A program made the position numbers and the translations under genes. The notes beneath the pieces were generated by a model. It had not been told where the DNA came from. It made no database searches and was given only the letters and a program-made list of their open reading frames with translations. Shown piece after piece: positions 8,384 to 19,205 of a DNA stretch of 64,000 nucleotides (position 1 is its first letter; each line of letters begins with the position of its first letter). The stretch spans positions 2,193,139 through 2,257,138 of the forward strand of contig NC_014541.1 in the NCBI RefSeq assembly GCF_000148645.1. The letters run 5' to 3'. Origin of the DNA: Ferrimonas balearica DSM 9799 (GTDB lineage Bacteria > Pseudomonadota > Gammaproteobacteria > Enterobacterales > Shewanellaceae).

Positions 8384-9850
8384 TTACTCCTCCCAGGAAC
8401 GACCATCGCGGGTGATCAGCGCCACAGACGCGACCGGCCCCCAGGTCCCGGCAGGATAGCTCTTCGGCGGCTCATTGGAGCGAGCCCAGGCATCCAGGAT
8501 GGAGTCACACCACTTCCACGCCTGCTCCACCTCATCACGACGGACGAACAGCGCCTGATTACCCAGCATGCACTCCAGCAACAGACGCTCATAAGCATCC
8601 GCGATGCGTTCGTTCTTGAAGGTATCGGAGAATGACAGGTCAAGTTTGGTGGTCTGCAGGCGCTGGGTTTGGTCCAGCCCCGGCACCTTGTTCATCATCT
8701 GAATCTCAACCCCTTCATGGGGCTGCAGACGGATGGTCAGCTTGTTGGGCGGCAGTTGGCGGTAGCTATCGCGGTACAGGTTGTGCGGCGGGTTCTTAAA
8801 GTGCACCACGATTTCGGAGTGCTTGAACGGCATCCGCTTGCCGGTACGCAGGTAGAACGGCACGCCGGCCCAACGCCAGTTGTCGATGTCGACGCGAAGG
8901 GCGGCAAAGGTCTCGGTGTTACTGTCGAGGTTGGCGCCCTCCTCCTCCAGGTAACCGGGAACCGGCTGCCCCTTCAGGAAGCCTGCGGTGTACTGGCCCC
9001 GCACGGTATTTTCGTAGATGTTTTCCTGGTTAATCGGGCGCAGGGATTTGATCACCTTCACCTTCTCATCCCGGATGGAGTCGGCATTCAGATTGACCGG
9101 CGGGTCCATCGCGACCAGCGCCAGCACCTGCAGCAGGTGGTTCTGGATCATATCGCGCATCTGGCCGGCTTTATCGAAGTAGTCCCAACGGCCTTCGATA
9201 CCCACCTCTTCCGCAACGGTGATCTGAACATGATCAATCGTACGGTTATCCCATTTGGACGCGAACAGGGAGTTGGCAAAGCGCAGCGCCACCAGGTTCT
9301 GTACCGTCTCTTTACCCAGGTAGTGGTCGATACGGTAGATCTGGCTCTCTTCGAAGTAGGCTGCGACCTGATCGTTGATCACCATGCTGCTGGCCAGGTC
9401 ATGGCCGATTGGCTTCTCCAGTACCACGCGGGTATCGGGCTGGATCAGGTTATTGGCCTGCAGGCAGCCACAGATGGTGCCGTAGATGGCCGGCGGGGTG
9501 GCGAAGTAATTGACCATCACATGGTCTTCCTGCACCACATCACGCAGTGCCTGATAGCCTTCGCTGTCGGTAAAATCGAGCCCTACATACACCAAGCGCG
9601 CCATAAAGCGCACTAAGGTTTCATCACAGAGGGTTTCTTTTACGAAGGTGTTGAGCGCTTCGGAGACCACGGACAGGTACTCCTCCTGCGACAGAGGTTG
9701 CCGGGCAACACCCACGATGCGGGTTTGCGAATGCAACAGCCCCGCTTTGTCCAACTGATATAAAGAGGGGAGCAACTTACGGCGGGCCAGATCCCCCCGA
9801 GTGCCAAACAGGACAAAATCACATGGCTTCATCGCCGAGTCACTTGCCAT
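8384..9850 (-). CDS. zwf: Glucose-6-phosphate 1-dehydrogenase
   Basis: Oxidises glucose-6-phosphate to the lactone with NADP, feeding the Entner-Doudoroff and pentose phosphate pathways. It shows the nucleotide-binding FGTRGDLARRKLLPSLY and the active-site RIDHYLGKE. The chosen ATG at 9850 gives 488 residues, close to the E. coli protein. The AAGGAG upstream is twelve bases away, so a GTG two codons earlier (9856, six bases away) is an alternative. A longer in-frame GTG at 9883 would put the ribosome site inside the gene and is unlikely. First gene of the HexR-controlled operon. Confidence 0.96.
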   Translation of the reverse strand: MASDSAMKPCDFVLFGTRGDLARRKLLPSLYQLDKAGLLHSQTRIVGVARQPLSQEEYLSVVSEALNTFVKETLCDETLVRFMARLVYVGLDFTDSEGYQALRDVVQEDHVMVNYFATPPAIYGTICGCLQANNLIQPDTRVVLEKPIGHDLASSMVINDQVAAYFEESQIYRIDHYLGKETVQNLVALRFANSLFASKWDNRTIDHVQITVAEEVGIEGRWDYFDKAGQMRDMIQNHLLQVLALVAMDPPVNLNADSIRDEKVKVIKSLRPINQENIYENTVRGQYTAGFLKGQPVPGYLEEEGANLDSNTETFAALRVDIDNWRWAGVPFYLRTGKRMPFKHSEIVVHFKNPPHNLYRDSYRQLPPNKLTIRLQPHEGVEIQMMNKVPGLDQTQRLQTTKLDLSFSDTFKNERIADAYERLLLECMLGNQALFVRRDEVEQAWKWCDSILDAWARSNEPPKSYPAGTWGPVASVALITRDGRSWEE

Positions 9851-9893
9851 TGTCACATCCAACTCCTTGTTTCGGCGGCGCACCGCAGAATGA

Positions 9894-9908
9894 TGTAATT
9901 TAACTACA
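9894..9908. promoter_or_regulatory. HexR operator upstream of zwf
   Basis: TGTAATTTAACTACA fits the HexR palindrome TGTARTWWWAYTACA. It lies 44 bases before zwf and overlaps the edge of the predicted -10 element, consistent with repression. hexR is divergent 212 bases away. Confidence 0.88.
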
Positions 9909-9936
9909 TTAGAATGAAAAAATCCGGCAAGCGCAA
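9908..9936 (-). promoter_or_regulatory. Candidate zwf operon promoter
   Basis: On the minus strand TTGCGC (9931-9936) and TCTAAT (9908-9913) are separated by 17 bases. The -10 matches five of six consensus bases and the -35 three of six. HexR bound at 9894-9908 would sit at the start site. Confidence 0.5.
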
Positions 9937-10120
9937 GTGCTTAGCGCGGCGCATTGCTGGCTAACTTTCAATATTGTTTGTAATATACCGGAACACTGTC
10001 CACTTCGCTGAACCGGATTATCGAAGGGTCATGGCTAAACAGTATAGTGACTGCCAATCACCTCTCGAACTCCTTTCTGTGGCGGGTGGGAACTGCATCA
10101 GGGAAAAGAGTCCAGATTGA

Positions 10121-10975
10121 ATGAATACGCTCGAAAAGATCCAAAAAAGCCTGCCTAACTTCAGTAAGTCTGAGCGCAAAGTGGCCGAAGTGATCCTGGC
10201 TAACCCACAGACCGCCATTCAGTCCAGTATCGCGACTCTGGCCAAGATGGCCGACGTCAGTGAACCGACCGTCAACCGCTTCTGCCGCAGGCTTGATACC
10301 AAGGGCTTCCCCGACTTCAAACTGCACCTCGCGCAAAGCCTGGCCAATGGCACTCCCTATGTTTCCCGCCATGTCGAAGTGAACGACTCCGCCGAGGCAT
10401 ACAGCAACAAGATTTTTGAATCCTCGATGGCCGCACTGGACTCCGCCCGCCAGTCGATCAACCCCGACCAGATCAACCGCGCCGTGGACATGCTGACACA
10501 GGCGGACCAGATCTCCTTCTTCGGTTTGGGTGCCTCCTCCGCCGTTGCCCACGACGCCCTCAACAAATTCTTCCGCTTCAACGTGCCGGTGGTGTCTTTC
10601 GATGACGTACTGATGATGCGCATGAGCTGCATCAACGCCCGTGAAGGCGCAGTACTGGTGCTGTTCAGCCACACCGGACGAACCAAGACGCTGGTGGAGA
10701 TTGCCCGTCTGGCCAAAGAGAACCATGCCCAGGTGATTGCGGTCACCAGCAAGGATTCCCCCCTGGCTAAAGAAGCCACACTGGCGGTCACCATGGATGT
10801 GCCGGAAGACACCGATCTCTATATGCCGATGGCCTCCCGCCTGGCCCAGATGGTGGCCGTGGATGTATTGGCTACCGGCTTCACCCTGCGCCGCGGCCCG
10901 CGTTTCCGTGAGAACCTCAAACGGGTCAAAGAAGCACTGAAAGAGTCGCGCTTCGAAAAGAACCCACCGCTGTAA
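10121..10975 (+). CDS. hexR: Transcriptional regulator HexR (RpiR family)
   Basis: Controls central carbon genes in response to KDPG. Residues 1-77 form the RpiR helix-turn-helix domain (SKSERKVAEVIL, then SEPTVNRFCRRL as recognition helix). Residues about 125-265 are a SIS sugar-phosphate domain with the phosphate loop FSHTGRTKTLVE. Length is 284 residues. It is divergent from zwf-pgl-edd-eda and upstream of pykA, the usual setting. A half-site TGTAATATA at 9979-9987 could serve autoregulation, but its second half is poor. Confidence 0.96.
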   Translation: MNTLEKIQKSLPNFSKSERKVAEVILANPQTAIQSSIATLAKMADVSEPTVNRFCRRLDTKGFPDFKLHLAQSLANGTPYVSRHVEVNDSAEAYSNKIFESSMAALDSARQSINPDQINRAVDMLTQADQISFFGLGASSAVAHDALNKFFRFNVPVVSFDDVLMMRMSCINAREGAVLVLFSHTGRTKTLVEIARLAKENHAQVIAVTSKDSPLAKEATLAVTMDVPEDTDLYMPMASRLAQMVAVDVLATGFTLRRGPRFRENLKRVKEALKESRFEKNPPL

Positions 10976-10981
10976 ATCTCC

Positions 10982-11009
10982 AAAGGGCCGGTCATCACCG
11001 GCCCTTATT
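10982..11009 (+). terminator. hexR terminator
   Basis: GGGCCGGT and ACCGGCCC form an eight-pair stem with loop CATC, followed by TTATTC. The T run is weak. Confidence 0.7.
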
Positions 11010-11086
11010 CCATCCCCACCCAACTACACTTATCCTGCCTCGACCTTAACGCCCTTTTAGTGAGCTATTTTGACACCATAAATGTA

Positions 11087-11101
11087 TGTAATTTTCTTTC
11101 A
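11087..11101. promoter_or_regulatory. Degenerate HexR-like site upstream of pykA
   Basis: TGTAATTTTCTTTCA agrees with the gapA operator at 12 of 15 positions; the left half is perfect and the right half poor. A consensus -35 TTGACA lies at 11070-11075, but no clear -10 follows. pykA is a HexR target in related bacteria, which supports the call. Confidence 0.5.
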
Positions 11102-11171
11102 TTTTCGGTGCGTTACTTGTAGCATCTGTAGCCAGTGAAGCAACGCATAAGCATCCCTGACGGAGTCAATC

Positions 11172-12608
11172 ATGTTCCGAAGAACCAAGATTGTAACCAC
11201 CCTAGGCCCGGCCACTGATCGCGATGACAACCTCGAAAAGATCATCCTAGCCGGTGCCAACGTGGTGCGGATGAACTTCTCGCACGGCAGCGCTGAAGAC
11301 CACATCGCCCGGGCCGAAAAGGTTCGCGCACTGGCCGCCAAGCACCGCCGCCACGTCGCCATCCTCGGCGACCTGCAAGGCCCCAAGATCCGAGTATCCA
11401 CCTTTAAAGACGGCAAAGTGCAGCTGGCCCAGGGCGCGCCCTTTGTGCTGGACAGCGCAATGGCCAAAGGTGAAGGCGACGAGCACGCCGTTGGCCTCGA
11501 CTACAAAGCCCTCCCCGATGACGTCGTACCCGGCGACATCCTGCTGCTGGACGATGGCCGGGTACAGCTGCGCGTAGAGCGCGTCGATGGCACCAAGGTG
11601 CACACCACCGTGACCGTAGCCGGCCCCCTCTCCAACAATAAAGGGATCAACAAACTTGGCGGTGGCCTCTCTGCTGCGGCGTTGACCGACAAGGACAAAG
11701 AGGACATCAAAACCGCCGCGAAGATCGACGTCGACTACCTCGCCGTTTCCTTCCCCCGCAGCGGTGACGACCTGAACTATGCCCGCCAACTGGCCCGTGA
11801 AGCCGGCTGCCGTGGCCTGATTGTGGCCAAGGTCGAGCGCGCTGAAGCGGTGGTGGACGATGCCGCCATGGACGACGTGATCCTCGCCTCCGATGTGGTG
11901 ATGGTGGCTCGTGGTGACCTGGGCGTTGAGATTGGCGACCCGGAACTGGTTGGCGTGCAGAAGAAGCTGATTGCCCGCTCCCGCCAGTTGAACCGCGTCG
12001 TGATCACCGCCACCCAGATGATGGAGTCGATGATCACCAACCCGATGCCGACCCGCGCCGAGGTGATGGACGTGGCCAACGCGGTACTGGACGGCACCGA
12101 TGCCGTGATGTTGTCGGCCGAAACCGCAGCGGGCAGCTATCCGGAAGAGACCGTTCAGGCCATGGCACGGGTTTGTATTGGCGCCGAAAAACACCCTCGC
12201 GTGGTGGTGTCCAAGCATCGTCTTGAAGAGAAGTTCAAGACCGTTGAGGAGACCATCGCCCTGGCAACCATGTACGCCGCCAACCACCTCGATGGCGTCA
12301 AGGCCATCGTGGCGCTGACCGAGTCCGGCAACACGCCCCTGATCATGAGTCGCATCACTTCGCCGCTGCCGATCATTGCGCTGTCGCGTCACGCGTCCTG
12401 CCTGAACCGCCTGGCGCTGTACCGCGGTGTACACCCGATTCAGTTCGACTCCACCGAGCACACCGAAAACACCATCGTGAAAGCCGCGATTGAGTGCATT
12501 GTGGCCGAGGGCCTGCTCACTGCCGGTGACAAAGTACTGATGACCAAAGGCGACATGATGGAAACCGTCGGCGGCACCAACACCTGTAAGATCGTGACCG
12601 TTGAGTGA
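11172..12608 (+). CDS. pykA: Pyruvate kinase II
   Basis: Transfers phosphate from phosphoenolpyruvate to ADP. The sequence closely follows the PykA type, with [16 protein letters not shown] at the N-terminus, [14 protein letters not shown], and the active-site [12 protein letters not shown] followed by ATQMMESMI. At 478 residues it is essentially the length of E. coli PykA and has no extra C-terminal domain. It is transcribed alone, after hexR, with a possible HexR site in its leader. Confidence 0.97.
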   Translation: MFRRTKIVTTLGPATDRDDNLEKIILAGANVVRMNFSHGSAEDHIARAEKVRALAAKHRRHVAILGDLQGPKIRVSTFKDGKVQLAQGAPFVLDSAMAKGEGDEHAVGLDYKALPDDVVPGDILLLDDGRVQLRVERVDGTKVHTTVTVAGPLSNNKGINKLGGGLSAAALTDKDKEDIKTAAKIDVDYLAVSFPRSGDDLNYARQLAREAGCRGLIVAKVERAEAVVDDAAMDDVILASDVVMVARGDLGVEIGDPELVGVQKKLIARSRQLNRVVITATQMMESMITNPMPTRAEVMDVANAVLDGTDAVMLSAETAAGSYPEETVQAMARVCIGAEKHPRVVVSKHRLEEKFKTVEETIALATMYAANHLDGVKAIVALTESGNTPLIMSRITSPLPIIALSRHASCLNRLALYRGVHPIQFDSTEHTENTIVKAAIECIVAEGLLTAGDKVLMTKGDMMETVGGTNTCKIVTVE

Positions 12609-12626
12609 TTCAACCAGCGTCCACAG

Positions 12627-12658
12627 AAAGGGGAGCCATTTGGCTCCCCTTTCTTTTT
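12627..12658 (+). terminator. pykA terminator
   Basis: AAAGGGGAGCC pairs with GGCTCCCCTTT, followed by CTTTTT. Confidence 0.88.
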
Positions 12659-12737
12659 GCTGTGGCATTCTGCGCGCCAGCGGTAACAACTCCCTGCCCA
12701 GCGCCTTTGGCGTTGGCACGCCAGCGAAAACGCCACA

Positions 12738-12764
12738 AAAAAACCGGCCAGATGGCCGGTTTTT
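12738..12764 (-). terminator. serS terminator
   Basis: AAACCGGCCA and TGGCCGGTTT pair; on the minus strand the stem runs into seven T residues. It lies just after the serS stop. Confidence 0.85.
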
Positions 12765-12778
12765 AATTTCGTGAGGGC

Positions 12779-14342
<1,564 letters not shown>

Positions 14343-14370
14343 AAAAAAACGGCCGCATCAGCGGCCGGTT
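14343..14370 (-). terminator. Minor pilin operon terminator
   Basis: GGCCGC and GCGGCC pair around loop ATCA, with seven A on the plus side reading as T on the minus strand after the pilV-like stop. Confidence 0.85.
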
Positions 14371-14390
14371 TGTAATTGCGGATTAGGGGC

Positions 14391-16577
14391 CTATTTTTTT
14401 CCCGAATCGTAACTGCAGTTCGGAATCTCCGAGGCATCTGCCGGGATGGCACCGCTGATCATCACCACACACAGCTTCTCTTTGTCGGCGGTGCCCGCGA
14501 GGTCCACCTCGGAGATTACCGACGGCGTAAAGGTGGCGCCGGAACCGGCAAAGGTCAGGTCATTATCAACACCATCGTCAGCAATCCAATCCGCTGGCAA
14601 CACGCAACCAAATGAGGGGGTTGCACTGCCCTGCAGAACCGGTTGATCCGGACAATCGCCAATGCTGCTGGTGACCGAGGCCGAGAAGGTTTTCTTGTCG
14701 CAACTGGTCCAGCCTTCAAACGCACCGGTTTTGTTATCAAGCGCGGCGGTGTAGCAGAAGATGCGTCCGCCGACGGTCAGAGCGGTTCCACTGCCGTCGC
14801 CGCCATCCTCACCATCCGCATCGAAGGCCACACCGATAAAGCGTTCAAATACCGTATCGGCGTCGTACTGCGAGATAGGGCCGGTTCCGGTCACGCCCGA
14901 ATTGCTCTTGCGGGAGGTCACCTTAACGATAAAGTTACCGCTGGCACTGGTGTTGTAAGTCAATTCACCGCGGCTGTAGTAGCCCTGGTAGTAGTCCGCA
15001 TCTGCCACGGCGGATTTCGACCCTGCCACCGGCTGATTGCTGATAGCCACATCGCCGCAATCGTAGTCATCGGTACTTTTGGTGCAAAGGGTGCAACTGG
15101 ACGTTGGGTCGCTGGCGGACGCGTTAAAGCTGCTGCTCCCACAGTCATACAACGCCCAGTCTGCCAGCAGCGTATTGTTGATCTCGTGGAATGGGTAAGC
15201 GTTCAACGGCATCGATGAGGGGCTGTCGCCGTAGTTTTCAATGGGGTCGACGTAGATGGCCCGTCCCATAAACTGAGTCCGGGTGCTGGTGAACGGTGAG
15301 ATGATGATCGACCGCTGAGGAAAATTGGCCGTGCTGGCGGCGTACTCGTAATCCTCGGGGTCTGTCTCATAATTCTTGGATTGGGAGGCAAAGTCTTTGA
15401 GGATGGTTTCAACCCGAGTCTGGTACTCTGCCACAGTCGCCGTGCTGGCCAGGTGATTGCGGGTCATCACCTCCTGATTCACCTGCTGCCAGTCGGGCAT
15501 CAGGACGTAATGGCCGTTGATGCGCATCAGTCGGCAGGCTTCAAGATACGCGTCCCCCGCATTCGCCTCGCGGAAGGCGTCGCCATCCAGGTAGTAGCGT
15601 TTGTTGCCCCAACGACCGCTGTCGTAGCTGTAGTGATTTTCCAGACGATCCGCACCACCACTGCCTGCATCAAAGTGATCCGCGCAGCAGCGGTTACACA
15701 GCGCCACGGCCTGACTGGTGCCAGTTGCCAAAGAGGTGCCGGTGGGCTTAACCGAGGTGCCAATCTGTTCCCAGTAAAGTTCAGAGTCCGCCCACTTGAG
15801 CTGCACCGGGTTATTGGTGTCGGCGCTGGTCAGCGACTTCTCACAGTTGCAACTGACGGTAAGGTTGTCCTCCTGCACAATCTTCTGGTCGTCGCCGTTG
15901 TCGAAGTTGATGGAATCGAACTGCACTAACACGATGCCGTCTTTGCTTTCGACTTCCGGCAACGGTTTGGAGGTTTCCCGCTTGCTGCCGTCACCCAAAT
16001 CAATGTCGATCACGTCCGGGGCCGCCGCATCCTGGTGGGCGACGGTCGGTGAGTCACCTGCCAAGCCGGCTGCGCCCCCGGAAGAGGCGGTGCCGGTATC
16101 GGGGTTGGTTGGAGACAGGGTATAGGGCAAAGACAGCGTCTGGGAGCGGCCATTGGCATCGGTCCAGCTGACGTTAACCACAATCGCTTTCTGCTCGACC
16201 GTGTCCGCAGGGTCCGTCGTCGCAACGTAAGCGCCGCCCTCCAGCTTATAGTCGGTGACCTGCCAGCTGAGGGCAAAGTTGTGGGACTTGTACACCACAT
16301 TGGTGCCGGCGGTCAGCTCATCAGAGCGGCCGCCTGCATTGTTGGCGATGTCTGCGAAATCAAAGCCCCCCACCCCATCGTCGAATGAGAAGCTGCGCAG
16401 ATCGTCCAGCTTGGCGTGCGCCAGTTTCAGTGCGACCTCCCGCTGGCTGGTCGACGATGTGGCTTTAAGAAAATCGCCCTGCAGTCGGGTAAGTGCCGCA
16501 ATACCCAGGCCTATCACGAGGGCGGCAATCAGAACCTCGATAAGACCGAAACCGCGTTGTTTTTTGCGCAGTGTCAT
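14391..16577 (-). CDS. Large cysteine-rich PilV-like prepilin
   Basis: The N-terminus is a class III prepilin signal: basic leader TLRKKQRG, then FGLIEVLIAALVIGLGIAAL with the Glu at mature position 5. The first 150 residues resemble PilV/MshD minor pilins. The protein is 728 residues, three to four times the usual PilV length. The large C-terminal part is rich in Ser, Thr, Asp and Gly, and carries clustered cysteines (CNCEKS, CNRCC, CTLC, YDCGD) likely to form disulfides outside the cell. It resembles no domain I recognise. It is the last gene of the fimT-pilW-pilX-pilV operon. No PilY1 adhesin is present, so this pilin may carry the tip function. Confidence 0.75.
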   Translation of the reverse strand: MTLRKKQRGFGLIEVLIAALVIGLGIAALTRLQGDFLKATSSTSQREVALKLAHAKLDDLRSFSFDDGVGGFDFADIANNAGGRSDELTAGTNVVYKSHNFALSWQVTDYKLEGGAYVATTDPADTVEQKAIVVNVSWTDANGRSQTLSLPYTLSPTNPDTGTASSGGAAGLAGDSPTVAHQDAAAPDVIDIDLGDGSKRETSKPLPEVESKDGIVLVQFDSINFDNGDDQKIVQEDNLTVSCNCEKSLTSADTNNPVQLKWADSELYWEQIGTSVKPTGTSLATGTSQAVALCNRCCADHFDAGSGGADRLENHYSYDSGRWGNKRYYLDGDAFREANAGDAYLEACRLMRINGHYVLMPDWQQVNQEVMTRNHLASTATVAEYQTRVETILKDFASQSKNYETDPEDYEYAASTANFPQRSIIISPFTSTRTQFMGRAIYVDPIENYGDSPSSMPLNAYPFHEINNTLLADWALYDCGSSSFNASASDPTSSCTLCTKSTDDYDCGDVAISNQPVAGSKSAVADADYYQGYYSRGELTYNTSASGNFIVKVTSRKSNSGVTGTGPISQYDADTVFERFIGVAFDADGEDGGDGSGTALTVGGRIFCYTAALDNKTGAFEGWTSCDKKTFSASVTSSIGDCPDQPVLQGSATPSFGCVLPADWIADDGVDNDLTFAGSGATFTPSVISEVDLAGTADKEKLCVVMISGAIPADASEIPNCSYDSGKK

Positions 16578-16591
16578 ATCGCTTTCCTTAG

Positions 16592-17797
16592 TCAGAAGTC
16601 TTTCCAGCTGCCCGCCACACGGACCAGCGGCCGGAAGGTGCCTAAAGTATCTTCGTCAAACGCCCCAAAAACTTCCGGATGCCAGGCAACGGCAGCGCTG
16701 CCATTCATATTGGGTACTTCATCGCTATTGCTCATTACCGCACCGTAGACCAGCGCCGTACCAGACAACTTCACACTGGCGTCAACGACGCCATTGTCCG
16801 GGCTGCTGTCGAAGGCAAACAGCACGCCATAGCTGGGGCCGGTTTTGAGGTCGAGGTCAGCATCCACCGCCACCAAAATGACCGGCGCGGTCGGAGTGCC
16901 AATGGTGCCGACACTGCAGCTCGTTAAACCGCTGCCCTCAAACACAAAAATCCCGGTGTCACTGCTGGTCAGGCTGGCACAGTCATCGATCTTGATGGCA
17001 CCGCGTTGGTAGATCTGTTCCCAGTTTTCGGTGGAGATGCCGAAGGCAAACTCAAACATGTCCTGAGGAAAGCTCGGATCATCAATCACGATATCCTGAC
17101 CACCCTGGACAAAATCACTCTTGGTGGAGCCCTTCGACTTTTCCGAATACACACGGTTGCCCGTGTTGCAGGCCCCTCCGCCAATGGCGAACTCCTCCAC
17201 CCCACAGGTGGTCGCGGCACCGGTAAAATCGTCGGTGGTCCCGGCCCAGATCGACAGTGGCACGCCGGTGCCTCCACCATTAGGGTTGGCACCGATATCC
17301 AGCGTGCCATTGAACTTGCTGGCACTGGCCAGGGTTAACGGCGCCGGGTCACCCAGGTTAAACAACGGGGTCAGCCCGAAAATCTCCGAAACCACGGCGG
17401 CGCTGCCACCATCGCTGGCCTCATATTCCGCCCGAATGGTGACGGGTAACGCCTCTTCGATATTGGCCGGTGACTGGGCATTGCACTCCCAGGTGGCCGT
17501 CACCTCTTCACTGGTCCCCGGAATCATCACCTGGGCCTGATTGTCCGGATTGCTCTCACTGGTGGGCAGGTCCGGGTCCTTGAGGCATATCGTGGCAAAA
17601 TCCGACAGCAGTAACCGGGAAGCGGCTTCCAGTCCCGATTCGGCATAGGAGAAGGCCATGGTGTACTGCTGCTCGTTAAAGGAGATGCGCTTCTCCTTCA
17701 GCAACACCCTGCCCGCAAACAGGGTGACACTGGTCAGTATCAGCAACACCAACAAGGTGGTTCCGAGTGTGACAAAGCCCTGGCTATCCGTGCGCAT
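16592..17797 (-). CDS. pilX: PilX-like minor pilin
   Basis: Minor type IV pilus component of the PilX class. The short leader RTDSQG is followed by FVTLGTTLLVLLILTSVTLF and by the PilX-typical AMAFSYAESGLEAA-like segment (here YTMAFSYAESGLEAAS). Position 5 of the mature protein is Gly instead of Glu, as in GspK/PilX-type pseudopilins that sit at the tip. At 401 residues it is longer than many PilX proteins. It lies nine bases after pilW and fourteen before the pilV-like gene. Confidence 0.82.
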   Translation of the reverse strand: MRTDSQGFVTLGTTLLVLLILTSVTLFAGRVLLKEKRISFNEQQYTMAFSYAESGLEAASRLLLSDFATICLKDPDLPTSESNPDNQAQVMIPGTSEEVTATWECNAQSPANIEEALPVTIRAEYEASDGGSAAVVSEIFGLTPLFNLGDPAPLTLASASKFNGTLDIGANPNGGGTGVPLSIWAGTTDDFTGAATTCGVEEFAIGGGACNTGNRVYSEKSKGSTKSDFVQGGQDIVIDDPSFPQDMFEFAFGISTENWEQIYQRGAIKIDDCASLTSSDTGIFVFEGSGLTSCSVGTIGTPTAPVILVAVDADLDLKTGPSYGVLFAFDSSPDNGVVDASVKLSGTALVYGAVMSNSDEVPNMNGSAAVAWHPEVFGAFDEDTLGTFRPLVRVAGSWKDF

Positions 17798-17806
17798 AAG
17801 GTGGTC

Positions 17807-18523
17807 CTAGTAACTGTTATTTCTGAGCCTGACCCGCTGATTCAGGGTCAGGCTTAAACCCGGCTTATCCACGACGGCACCGGACAGGGTTACTTCGATG
17901 GATTGGATCAGGCGCTCGCCGCCAGCCTGCAGAGGCGGGTCCAGCAAAAACGTAAGTTCGGTGATCTCGATGTCAGCGCTGGTTAACGCGATGTCGGTGG
18001 CGGACCAGTCAATGTTGTCGCAATCCGCTTCCGCCGAGGTGTCGTCCCAGCCTCCCCTCAGAATGCGGCCGGAAACCATCTTGTAGCCAACCACATCGCC
18101 CTGGGCGAGCGTGGCCACCGCGTCCTGGTAGTCGTCCGTGTCGGACTTCAACACAATGCATTGATAGGGCCCACCATCGGCATGGCTGCCCCCGGTCGCC
18201 AGTAAATCCAGGTGGCGGGGGGTCCAGGTACCGCCGCCATCAATGCTGCCCGGCAGAAACATAAAGGCCTGGTTCTGGGCAGTATCGGTGTTATCGCGAT
18301 TGACCAGCCCGTCAGCGCGGTAGCCCGCCCGGCGTATGTCTCTGGCGATCACGGTCATCGCCGTCTGAAGCTCCTGATTCAGGCGCGACAGCTCCAATGT
18401 GGTGCTGTTGGCCCGTAGGTTGCCGGAGAAGAAGGTAAGCAGTGCTGAAAGCAGAATCAGGCCCACCGCCGCGGCCACCATCAGTTCAACCAGGGTAAAG
18501 CCCTTAACGCGACCTCGATTCAT
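17807..18523 (-). CDS. pilW: PilW-like minor pilin
   Basis: Type IV pilus minor pilin with leader NRGRVKG, cleavage before FTLVELMVAAAVGLILLSAL, and Glu5 present. The segment LQTAMTVIARDIRRAGYRAD at about residues 46-65 is the PilW hallmark. It has 238 residues. It overlaps the fimT stop by four bases and is followed by pilX after nine bases, so all four genes are co-transcribed. Confidence 0.87.
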   Translation of the reverse strand: MNRGRVKGFTLVELMVAAAVGLILLSALLTFFSGNLRANSTTLELSRLNQELQTAMTVIARDIRRAGYRADGLVNRDNTDTAQNQAFMFLPGSIDGGGTWTPRHLDLLATGGSHADGGPYQCIVLKSDTDDYQDAVATLAQGDVVGYKMVSGRILRGGWDDTSAEADCDNIDWSATDIALTSADIEITELTFLLDPPLQAGGERLIQSIEVTLSGAVVDKPGLSLTLNQRVRLRNNSY

Positions 18524-19101
18524 GAGCAGGACTCCACGCCGAGTACCGAGTCTGCCCCTGTGGGCACGCAGATGTTGGCCAGGCCGGCATTGGTCAATCG
18601 CACACTGACCTGCACCGAATCCCCCATGGCAAAGGTGGTACTGCCACTGCCCTCATCGAGTGTGGTGCGGCGATTGGGAATAGACACCACGCCACTGCCG
18701 CCACTGAGGTAATCCGAGGTCATGGTCACATGGTCAAAATCGTCGCTGCTGCCGCCTCGAAGTCGGCCGTCACCGGCGATGCTGCATTGAGCGGCGCCTG
18801 CGCTGCTGCAGGAGGTGCAGGTATCTGGGGTGTCAGTGATCCGGTAGCACCAGCCACTGTCACTGCTGAGAAACTTGATGGTGACAGTGTCGAGGTTGCG
18901 TTTGATCGCCTCGGTCTTGGCCAGGTGGTAACTTTCAAAGAAGTCGAAAGCGGCGCCTTTTACCGTCAGGGTGCGGGACAAATTCTGGTAGGAGGGAACC
19001 GCCACGGCGATGAAAATCGCCAGGACGGTCAGGGCTATCAGCAGTTCAAGCAGGGTCAGTCCCTGATCTCGTCTGAACGCCATTGTTGTGACAGTGCTCA
19101 C
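18520..19101 (-). CDS. fimT: FimT/GspH-like minor pilin
   Basis: Type IV pilus pseudopilin of the FimT/FimU/GspH class. The prepilin motif is RRDQG then LTLLELLIALTVLAIFIAVA, followed by VPSYQNL and a segment with FFESYHLAKTEAIKRN, typical of FimT. There are several Cys pairs around residues 100-120. An internal ATG at 19080 would give a shorter leader (MAFRRDQG) and may be the true start. First gene of the minor-pilin operon, divergent from pilE. Confidence 0.84.
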   Translation of the reverse strand: MSTVTTMAFRRDQGLTLLELLIALTVLAIFIAVAVPSYQNLSRTLTVKGAAFDFFESYHLAKTEAIKRNLDTVTIKFLSSDSGWCYRITDTPDTCTSCSSAGAAQCSIAGDGRLRGGSSDDFDHVTMTSDYLSGGSGVVSIPNRRTTLDEGSGSTTFAMGDSVQVSVRLTNAGLANICVPTGADSVLGVESCS

Positions 19102-19205
19102 AATCAGTTCCCTCTGAATGCCACTTGCATGTATGCTTATTGTAAGCCTATTGCGATTTGCCCCTTATTTCAATTACATCTTGTACACATAGGACAGGGA
19201 ACGTC

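Noticed and set aside
9979-9993. HexR half-site in the hexR promoter region
   Set aside because: The left half TGTAATATA fits but the right half does not, so it is not reported as an operator.
11247-12719. A 490-codon open frame antisense to pykA
   Set aside because: His/Gly-rich translation with no family resemblance; it runs through the pykA terminator.
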